From: Butyriboletus loyo
Lineage: Eukaryota > Basidiomycota > Agaricomycetes > Boletales > Boletaceae
Assembly: GCA_038093515.1 (NCBI GenBank)
Contig: JBBPSI010000388.1
Coordinates: 1 to 16,685, forward strand
Length of the DNA stretch: 16,685 nucleotides
Direction: 5' to 3'
The position numbers and the translations under genes are program-made. Positions within the stretch are counted from its first letter, which is position 1. Every line of letters begins with the position of its first letter. Of the stretch, positions 8,209 to 15,208 are shown piece by piece. A model generated the notes under the pieces. That model was not told the origin of the DNA and did not search any database. It saw only the letters and a program-made list of their open reading frames with translations.

Positions 8209-8883
8209 ATGTCTAGTATCACTCGTGCGGACGTCCGTGCTCTTGCTTGAGTCCCCTGTTATAATTGCGCTGATGCGACGTTCCAGAACAAAAGCGATTT
8301 GCTCTCGCAAGAGGAAGCAGCAAAGGTTTTTACTACGACCTTGGCTGCAGTGGGTGTCCGAGTGAACTTCCGAAACATAATCGGTATTCTTGAGCAGACG
8401 GATGGTCTCAATCCAAAAGAGATAAAGGCATTGTTGCAAGCGGAATTCATTACAGCTGCAACATGTCTCTGCGAATTTGGTTTTAATATTCCTGCCAAAG
8501 AATACGTCAACTTGAAACGGAGGAAGCTGGAGGACGTCCTGGCAGAATTCCGTCTTGATCAATACCATGACAAGAAGGGAGATATTTTTCGCAAGGAGTT
8601 CAGGGCAAGAGTTGATACCTGGATCTTCGACGAGGGGGATCCAAATTGGCTTATAAACAAGATGATAGGTTCAACTGGTAGGATTAGTGTCGAGGTTCAG
8701 AGTAACGTCGGCTTGATCACTCTGCACGAACCGCCATACTTTGACGTTACGATGGATGTCGAGAATTTGGCTCGCCTGGTGGCAGTTGGATTACGTCACT
8801 TCATCGGTTCGTTGGTGGATAAAGGGAGATATGAACCACTTAGTAAACTTCTTGATAAATTGGATCCAAGCACCAGTTTGTAG
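8209..8883 (+). CDS. Paralogue B of an unrecognised two-gene family
   Basis: The main exon, 8287-8883, is open to TAG at 8881 but has no suitable ATG. An acceptor gacgTTCCAG ends at 8286 with a CTGAT branch-like site 12-16 bases earlier. Joining it in phase 0 to 8209-8232 (MSSITRAD, donor GTCCGT) gives 206 residues, starting like paralogue A (MSNTTSQ). The donor is non-canonical beyond GT, and an ATG three codons upstream (8200) is also possible. The protein has a helical N-terminal part (LSQEEAAKVFTTTLAAVG), a mixed middle part with WIFDEGDPNW, and a C-terminal block FDVTMDVENLARLVAVGLR through RYEPLSKLLDK matching paralogue A at 19 of 40 positions. No signal peptide is seen. Function is unknown; its position next to the inhibitor-like gene suggests a shared duplicated locus. 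Confidence 0.7.
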
Positions 8884-8988
8884 TTTCTTTACGCTGTTTT
8901 TTTTTTTTGTGTCGCGAAGCTACGATAGCTTTGCAAATTTCTTCAACATGATGCTCTTCTAGATCACTTTGGCCTCGCCGCTTTCGAT
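8884..8988. other. 3' flank of paralogue B with T-run
   Basis: A 13-T run starts near 8898, shortly after the stop codon. Nothing else is recognised before the retroelement remnant. Confidence 0.4.
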
Positions 8989-9936
8989 GTGTGCCGCCTC
9001 ATGTCGTCCGAGAACCAATTCGCTGCCAAGTGTGCTTCCCTCCCCCATATGTCTAGTCCCACCCTGTTTGCCTCCGACGGGACGGGTCCATGCGCCCACT
9101 TCACACCCCGTTCGGTGACCGCGTCTAATGTCAGCGCATCTTCCTCGTCCGTGTGGTCCCTCGACGCTTGTCGGCCTTGTAGTCTCTGCCCTCTCTGCCA
9201 CTTACCCGTGTATGCTGCTCACGGATCACTTGGACATTGTACATCCTGAGGGCCTGCTCTCACGGGGCCTGACACTCCTGCCCGTTGGCGGAGCCTTCCT
9301 GCGCGCTCACTATATCGCTGGTTCATCGATTTTCTGCAGCGCTGCTTGGCCCTCATGCCCATACTGACGACCCCCCCTATTCCAAGGCTAACACAACACA
9401 GGACGATGCTCTGCGTCCTCAGTCGGCTCCCTTCCCTTGACAACTCCACGCTCTTCTCCGTTTGGATTTCATCGAGGCTGACATTAGTTCCATTATTTCT
9501 GCCTCCCCGCTGCCTACAAGGGTGCATGGCCCTCGAGACACCTCACCACGTCTTTGTGGATCGCTCTCGTTTTGCAGAGATGGAAACAGCGGCCCAGCTT
9601 TCGCGCCAGTCGCCTGTTCCTCGACAGTCCTCAAGGAACGGTGGCCCGGATAGCCAACGAGGCGACGTCCCGGCTGCACTCTGCAACCGAAACCACATCA
9701 TTAAGTGAGGTCTGTCGCTAGTTGCCTTTTCTCTGACGGTCAATATATGTCCCATCGCTATTTGGGGACTATGGCACGACCTGTGCGTCACTCTCGCTGG
9801 CCGCATCTGGGGCCAGGACAAGCGTGACCGCGCTGCTTCTCGGGTTAGGGTGTCACCATTTCTTCCCTATTTTCGCCCTTCATCTCTGATCGATTACCTT
9901 TCTTTTCTCTTGCGTTTCCGTCATTTTTGTCACTAA
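8989..9936 (+). pseudogene. 3'-terminal remnant of a non-LTR (LINE) retrotransposon ORF
   Basis: One frame is readable from 8989 to TAA at 9934-9936 with only two internal stops (TGA at 9247-9249 and 9706-9708). From about 9346 it shows the order usual downstream of reverse transcriptase in Tad-like LINEs of basidiomycetes: a basic stretch, LSRLPSLDNSTLF (like the family's S-x-L-L-x-QLRTGH block), a degraded knuckle with ALETPHHVFVDRSRF (family: C..C....ET..H....CP.F), and near the end WHDLCVTLAGRIWGQDKR. The knuckle cysteines are largely lost. The part 8989-9345 is less certain and may be a different repeat in the same frame. No complete reverse transcriptase or endonuclease domain is present. 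This is a decayed, 5'-truncated copy. Confidence 0.5.
9064..9105. repeat. Segment shared in inverted orientation with 13088-13127
   Basis: GTTTGCCTCCGACGG and GGTCCATGCGCCCACTTCAC occur here, separated by gacg. At 13088-13127 the same bases run on the minus strand without the extra four. Flanks diverge quickly. The encoded peptide here includes SDGTGPCAHFT, and TGPCAHFT is also read on the minus strand at the other copy. Confidence 0.75.
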
Positions 9937-10057
9937 GAGCCGACGAGGTATTGACATTTGTTTGTAGCTAAGCTGTATCTACAGCATACTTGGCTGTTGT
10001 CTAATGTTAGATATGGCCTAACACGTTGCGCATGGTAAGTCGCGACTCGGGCGTAGG

Positions 10058-10396
10058 TTCTGGGACACCCCTACCGACCTCCCTAGGTTGCATTTTGATT
10101 CGTCCATGACCACACGGTGGGTTCGGGTCGTCTGGGATGGCCGAGATGACTGAGAAGTGGTGTGGATGGTCCAGAGCTCACCCTATCCTTATCCGTTCAC
10201 CCATGTACATCGTGACCCATACCGTATGTATACCGTTCCCACTGCTCCGTCCTCCAAGTACGATCCGAATCATCCATTGGTCCTTGAGGAGCAGTTCGCA
10301 CTTCAGATGCAAATGTATGTGCTCAACAACAATGTGAACATGGAAAAAGGTGAAGGAAGTGGGATACGCGATGGGAGGCGTTGCAGCAGGCGGTAA
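10058..10396 (+). pseudogene. Possible fragment of an unidentified gene
   Basis: One frame runs FWDTPTDLPRLHF, TTRWVRVVWDG, then (after an in-frame TGA near 10149) SPYPYPFTHVHRDPYRMYT and LVLEEQFALQMQMYVLNN. The composition looks protein-like, but I know no matching domain. A possible continuation in another frame (about 10350 onward, KEVGYAMGGVAAGGKMDPF) would need an intron starting near 10343. The 18 bases at 10057-10074 recur at 17 of 18 positions on the minus strand at 13009-12992, so both regions may descend from one repeat. Confidence 0.3.
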
Positions 10397-11354
10397 GATG
10401 GACCCCTTCCTCCTTGACTTTTTTGCTGCCCGGTGGCTCACCCATTCGATCGCATGTATAGTTCCAAGCGTTGGACTGCGAGACGGATACGACGATGATC
10501 ATGCTCGCTGCACCGTCTCATCCTACGAAGCCCCACGCGTTGACCTCGCGCTCCGTGCGATGCGATCAGCTGATCAAGCCCCTCGCCATGTCCCAGATGC
10601 GTACCAGATTGCATCCCGCCGGCAAAGCACGCGCTCAGCCTCGGCCTCTGTCCTCGAGCGCGTTTGAACTAGATGAGCTCGTTGGGCGACGGGTCCGATA
10701 TGTACTAGGCAGCGGATTGTATGGGCTATTAGGAAGGTACAGAGGCAGAGTGGGAGGAAATGGAGTGTAGGTGGTGCCGTGGCTGTTCCTGGAAGCCCTC
10801 GCAGAGATGATTTATACAGAGCATGGCAGCCACGTCAAGGTTTGGCAAGTTTCTCGTTCCAAAGGGAGCTCGTCGATTACGAAAGTTATATTGTAAGCTA
10901 AATGAGATTTACACGTTCGTTCGTTCGTTCTTTCTTTTTTGTAACAGATAAACTATCGGCCTTTGTGTATACCCAAAAACAAAGGAGAGGTCACTTGCTA
11001 CTTTGCGTTGCCATTGCTGTGGGGTGCCGTATGTTGGACACTGCACCGGGAGCGTCTGACCCGATGGACGAAAGTCCCTGTGACCCCAGAAGTATTTCGT
11101 GATGCTGAGATTATCAGTGGTCCGGGAGGAGGCGTCTGCGCCAGAGTGTTGACCGAGTTTGTTGGAGTGACCGAATGCATATCGAACAGCGACTTGAAGA
11201 TCGTGCTGTTCGATGAATACAGCTTCAACAAGAAACACGATGAATGGCCAGCAGACAATCGGATGGAGACGAACAGCATCGAATGCGATAGCAGAAGTAA
11301 AACGAAGTCTAGATAGGGATTGGTTAGAGGATATAATGGCACACAGACACCAGG
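10397..11354. other. No gene identified
   Basis: Several mid-size open frames overlap on both strands (10471-10770 +, 10963-11316 +, 10909-11342 -), none with a domain I recognise. The overlap of competing frames argues against any single one. A short (CGTT)n-like tract lies at about 10914-10928. It may hold decayed parts of the neighbouring fragment or the 3' region of the minus-strand gene at 11355. Confidence 0.35.
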
Positions 11355-12238
11355 CTACTCGTAGTGTGTGATGGCGTGGCGGAACTGCTCAAAACTTGAC
11401 GCCTCGTTGATAACGGCACCACACGCGAACATGACAAGCATAGACCCCGAAACGATATTCTCGAATGGCGTGAACAAGATCTCGAGCACTGCTGCGACTG
11501 TGCTTGCAACTTCTAGTTTCTTCCGGCGCGAGATTCCGATCATCAGGTCGCCACGGTCGTCGTCACTATGAGCCAAGAGGGACAACAGTACGTTGCTGCC
11601 ATGTGTATTACCGATTTCAGCAGCAATCGATGCTGCTTGTCGTTCGTACTGCCCCCGCATGGCGCCCGTGGCGAGGTTGAATTTGAGGTGCCTGGCAACG
11701 AGCTCACCTGAGTGGGCAACATATGGTCGAAGAAATTCATAACTGGACCACTTGGAGGGATGGTGTGGACACGAAAGTGGACGATGAATGTTCTGCGAGA
11801 GCTGATTCCGGCGCGTATGAGAAGCTGGAAATCCCCCGAGATGACCAAGAACTCGGGGAAAACAGGGAGTTGGTCGCGGTAGAAGCCCTACGTGTGGATA
11901 TAAACACCGGTCGAGTGACACAAGATGATATGAAACACTGTACAAGATACGGAGTGACTTTGCCTGCGCAAACGTCGTCCTTCCAGTGGCACGAAACACC
12001 AAAACTGAAACATACGTGAGTTCATACAAAGAATTGCGACTCGGAAGACTCACGTCATTGTTAGTGTAAGCCCCTCGGTCGAACCATTGTGATGTATTGT
12101 AAGACTTACGAGACTATTGTTGGGGTGAGAAGAGCCATAGTGGCGAGCAGGATACGTCTCTGGGAGGGTCACGCTAGGCGAGCGAGGAGTGTAACTTCCC
12201 GAATCGCCACCACGGTCATTGTCGTTCCCGGAGCGCAT
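11355..12238 (-). CDS. Four-exon gene of unknown function
   Basis: Exons are 12238-12054, 12004-11944, 11887-11708 and 11648-11355, with introns of 49 bp (GTGAGT...TTTCAG), 56 bp (GTACAG...CGTAG) and 59 bp (GTGAGC...GGCAG). The splices join three different frames into one sequence: LTLTMT-FGVSCHWKDD, VTPYLG-FYRDQLPVFPEF and FFDHMLPTQ-YERQAAS. The product is about 239 residues. The N-terminal 40 residues are polar and Gly/Ser/Arg-rich; the central part reads as beta-rich and globular (DQLPVFPEFLVISGDFQ, FIVHFRVHTIPP); the C-terminal half is helical with a hydrophobic segment (ENIVSGSMLVMFACGAVIN). The frame stays open upstream of ATG 12238 to a TAG at 12308, with acidic sequence that looks coding, so this ATG may be internal to an older, longer gene. 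I recognise no named family. Confidence 0.55.
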
Positions 12239-12579
12239 ATACGTGGTTTCTTTCTCGATCGACGTGTCATCATCGTCATCGCGGGGAGGATTGCCACCAT
12301 GATTGTACTAAAGGTGGCTGGTATTATCCTCGGATGGCGCAGCGATGTCGTCTTCGGGCTCCTCCTGCACAGGAAGAGACTTGTCAGGCGCGCGGGTTTT
12401 CATTACCTGCGGGGGTGGTGTCTGGCTAGCAAGCGTTTGGCGACAGGTGGCGTCGCGCTGGTATTCTCCGCACTAATCGCGTTCGAGGATGTGTGAGCGG
12501 GTGAGGGAGTCGAGATCCGGGCATGTGAGTCCCACTTTCACAGGATGAACCCTGCCAGTGTGGAGTATGGGTATGGTAA

Positions 12580-12789
12580 GGGGGTCTTCGTGCCTGAGGG
12601 TGTCCCTGAGGAGAGTAGGAGGGCGAGTTTCCGGGGCTGGCAATAAGAGTGCGATTGCGAGCTCGAATGCTGTCGCTTGACTGGGGGTCTTCGTGCCTGA
12701 GGGTGTCCCTGAGGAGAGTAGGAGGGCGAGTTTCCGGGGCTGGCAATAAGAGTGCGATTGCGAGCTCGAATGCTGTCGCTTGACTGGGG
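12580..12789. repeat. Perfect 103-bp tandem duplication
   Basis: Two identical units lie head to tail (12580-12682 and 12683-12785), with matching bases extending to 12789 in the second. No mismatch was found over the 107-base match run, so the duplication is recent or a sequencing/assembly artefact. As 103 is not a multiple of three, the same peptide (for example PETRPPTLLRDTL and its shifted equivalents) is read in successive frames and any protein across it is frameshifted. Confidence 0.93.
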
Positions 12790-13087
12790 CTCCCTTGAAC
12801 GCTCGTTGGCGCCCTGCCAGGGGGCCCACCCATCCGGGCCCCTTGAGAGATGTCTGCATAAAGTGTTGTTTGGCTGCTCGGATGTGATCCAGGGCAGGGT
12901 CCTTGTGCGAGGAAGGTGCTTCGATAGACATACCAGGTCGGGACGGTCACATTGGGGCCGTATCAAGCAGATCAGAAGTGTTGGATATGGAGTAGGGGTG
13001 TCCCAAAACCACGATGAACCAGCGTGATGGTGCAGATGCTGAGGATTCGAGATCTTGCGCGCTCGAGAAGGCATACGTCGTACCATA

Positions 13088-13127
13088 GGTGAAGTGGGCG
13101 CATGGACCCGTCGGAGGCAAACTGGGA
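13088..13127. repeat. Inverted partner of the 9064-9105 segment
   Basis: GTGAAGTGGGCGCATGGACC and CCGTCGGAGGCAAAC are the reverse complement of the segment at 9064-9105, lacking its four extra bases. The two copies face each other about 4 kb apart. Confidence 0.75.
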
Positions 13128-13297
13128 GGAATTAGTGCCGCCCAAACATCTGGTACGTCGCCAGGCGAGGAGACACGTTTCGGCTTGGCTGCAGGCGAGA
13201 CGAAGAGGGAAGCAAGAAGGACATGGGCAAGATGAGCCGATGCGTCAAAAGCGCGCACACTCTGGCATTGCTGAGGCCAATAAATAATGACCTCCAT

Positions 13298-13846
13298 CTC
13301 TGGGCAACGGCAATCCGACTGAGATTGCTTGGTTCATTGATCTTATCCTAACCGCTCGCTCGCGAGATCGTGGGAGTATTCAAGGAAGGCGACTTTGCTC
13401 AGAACATACGACTCGACACGATACATTGGATCAATTGGGTTACTAGCACTGCTCCTCCAAAAGCTTGCTCATCAACGATTTCGGTAGCTGTATCAGTTCA
13501 GTGAAAAGGTGGCTACCTCTGAAATGAATGTCAATGGCGCGAAGCTTCCATGGTAGCAGAAAAACAAAGAGTTGGCCGGAGTCACTATTCTTTGCTCGCT
13601 GCACTCCCGGTACTTCTTTCATCACATTCGCCCTTGTAATGGACACCGAAATCCTATCTGACCTGAAGGCCTTTGGAGGTCAGCGCTGCTCGCTGCACTC
13701 GTAGACTTTAGACACGCCCTTGCAATCCAACGTGTCACAACGTGCCCCCCGTCGGACGGTCGATTTCAATGATCTCGTTTCTCGCTACAACGTCAGTCAC
13801 ACTTGTCGGCTGGAATCACCTGGAATCATCAAGCTCGAGATTGATC
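13298..13846. other. No gene identified
   Basis: The only sizeable frames are a 67-codon minus frame (13443-13646) and the upstream extension of the next feature; neither shows a domain. The motif GCTC(G/A)CTGCACTC recurs at about 13593, 13688 and 14125, which may mark scattered copies of one small repeat. Confidence 0.35.
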
Positions 13847-14187
13847 ATGTCAGAATCGCCGCAATACTGGTGCGTGTGCCGCACTGAGTACTACTGCAAA
13901 GGGATTCGTAGGCCCTCCATACCTGGTGGCGACATCTTCGTGACATTAACGACGATGAAGAAGAAGCTATTTGTCTCGCAGCAGAGTTTCCATTCATTGA
14001 GGTAGTTACCGCCCAGAGAAACAAACAACCCCAAGATCATGAGGGCGCGGCCGGGTCGTCTCTTGCAGATTCAAAACGAGCAGCGACGGACAATGAGATG
14101 ATCGAGAGTCATTCACTGAGGCGTCGCTCACTGCACTCTCCTGAGGCATCTCAAGTAACGAACGTTTGCAGGCGTGGTAGGTCCTGA
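13847..14187 (+). pseudogene. Frameshifted N-terminal exon of a transposon-linked protein
   Basis: From ATG 13847 the frame reads MSESPQYWCVCRTEYYCKG. Around 13910-13917 the sense moves to another frame, continuing HTWWRHLRDINDDEEEAICL and running to TGA at 14185-14187. The order C-x-C...C followed by a T-x-x-RHLR segment and an acidic tail resembles N-terminal exons of large basidiomycete transposon-linked proteins, such as those accompanying KDZ-type transposases, where a short Cys motif precedes a T-W/Y-x-RH motif. No transposase domain follows. The frameshift and early end make this a dead fragment. The family link is by eye and could be wrong. Confidence 0.4.
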
Positions 14188-14210
14188 GGCTGTGAGAAAA
14201 AGCTCCACTC

Positions 14211-14235
14211 AATTCAATTCAATTCAATTCAATTC
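14211..14235. repeat. (AATTC)5 microsatellite
   Basis: Five uninterrupted copies of AATTC, with partial copies on both sides, lie close to where the Ty3 remnant fades out. Confidence 0.95.
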
Positions 14236-14659
14236 AAGGCAGCTGAGGATGCAGTCCATCCAAGTTAGGCCATTGTGACTATGTGAATGACGATTTATGC
14301 AAGAGCGAGACCTGTACGTTCCAGCTGTCTTCCAATATATTGAGCATGTGGTCTCTGTCCCTCTTGTTGTATCCCCGGAAGGAAATACCTTAACTTACTA
14401 GTGAGTTGGATGGCGGGGGTGCCGCGACGAGTGGACGGTTGGGGGGTGACGGAGCGGAAGGCTCTATTGGCGATTCTTCTTCCAGCGGCGGTGAGGGTGA
14501 CCGATCCCGGGACAGATCCAGCCTGGAGAAGCGTCTGGCGAGGTTGGCGACGCACAGTCCTAGGCGGTAGGGGGGAGTGTCGACGAGCGACCTGGGGCTC
14601 GTCGACATCGGTCCGAAAGGACTCGAGGGACTCTCCGGTGGTTTCCCTAGACGAATCCG
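14236..14659 (-). pseudogene. Degenerate tail of the Ty3 accessory frame and 3' flank
   Basis: Two minus-strand frames overlap: one with MSTSPRSLVDTPPYRLG...DRSPSPPLEEESP ending at 14390, the other with RRQPRQTLLQ...LERTGLALA ending at 14295. One of them probably continues the accessory frame after a frameshift or intron. No LTR start or end was recognised between 14236 and 14390, so the element's 3' LTR is missing, diverged, or beyond recognition by eye. Confidence 0.4.
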
Positions 14660-15199
14660 CTACCAGAGTGGTCGCAGGTGAATCTCTTGCGGGTGGCGCT
14701 GGAACAGGTAATGGCGGAGGAGATCCTTCCGCGGCAGGACGAGGAGGGGGATTGGGGCCGCGAGCGGTGGGGCGAAGAAACCGATGCTGTCGTTGGATTG
14801 AAAATAAAATTCTCGCTCCCTAGGAGCGAGAGCGACGAGGATGGGGCGGAGAACGGGGGCAAGAATGCCCGGGAGGAGTTGATCTACGACGTATCCGAAT
14901 CCTTCCGCGTGAAGGATGTCCAATGTGTACCCCCTAGCCTCCATCAAGGAGGTCTCTAGGGCGGTGGCGTAGACGGGTGGCTGGTTGTCAGGGCAAAGGC
15001 GGGTGTGGACGGTGCGGGCGAGGGTGCGGAGGACATAGTCCCCGGTGAAGTCCATACGCTGCTCCAAGGCGTAGGTGGCAACAGGATTTTCTAGCACGGC
15101 GGCGTAGAGGACGCGGCGAGAGGAAACAGGGAGACGAGAAGAGCGGACGGGAGGTTGAGCTGGAAGGGGGGCGTTGTTTTCTGCAGGTGGAATGGCCAT
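14660..15199 (-). CDS. Accessory ORF downstream of Ty3 integrase
   Basis: The ATG at 15199 lies 9 nt after the stop of the integrase frame on the same strand. The 179-residue frame reads MAIPPAENNAPLPAQPPVRSS, then VLYAAVLENPVATYALEQ, MDFTGDYVLRTLARTVHTRL, and a proline-rich FFAPPLAAPIP. After that it probably loses its original frame: just past a CCCCC run (about 14747) another minus frame continues Pro/Ala/Ser-rich (SPPPLPVPAPPARD), suggesting a 1-nt indel. The position after pol and before the expected 3' LTR makes it a third element-encoded protein; its function is unknown. Coding on the opposite strand (14401-14823 +) is a shadow. Confidence 0.55.
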   Translation of the reverse strand: MAIPPAENNAPLPAQPPVRSSRLPVSSRRVLYAAVLENPVATYALEQRMDFTGDYVLRTLARTVHTRLCPDNQPPVYATALETSLMEARGYTLDILHAEGFGYVVDQLLPGILAPVLRPILVALAPREREFYFQSNDSIGFFAPPLAAPIPLLVLPRKDLLRHYLFQRHPQEIHLRPLW

Positions 15200-15208
15200 T
15201 TCGTTTGT

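Larger units (their letters stand above)
12311..13297 (-). pseudogene. Decayed probable N-terminal exons of the 11355 gene
   Basis: Directly upstream of the TAG at 12308-12310 the minus frame continues as EEPEDDIAAPSEDNTSHL, preceded by a possible 42-bp intron (GTAATG, CCTGAC branch, GTGCAG acceptor) and a segment ending ASQTPPPQ. Further upstream several overlapping minus frames compete, because a 103-bp tandem duplication (12580-12789) shifts the frame. Sequences such as SSWFWDTPTPYP (about 13000) and TGPCAHFTYG (about 13110) resemble peptides read from the + strand at 10058 and 9085. I cannot assemble one intact protein here. Part of it may be repeat-derived and not an extension of the gene. 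Confidence 0.35.

Noticed and set aside
8017..8568. 183-codon minus-strand frame
   Set aside because: Antisense to paralogue B, whose protein similarity to paralogue A supports the + strand.
10909..11342. Overlapping minus and plus frames of 99-117 codons
   Set aside because: Mutually overlapping on both strands with no recognisable motif.
11355..12053. Reading 11355-12053 as one unspliced 232-residue protein
   Set aside because: The central part of that frame is low quality, while splicing at consensus sites brings in better protein-like sequence from other frames and keeps the same C-terminus.
14401..14823. 140-codon + frame
   Set aside because: Gly/Arg-rich shadow opposite the Ty3 accessory frame.
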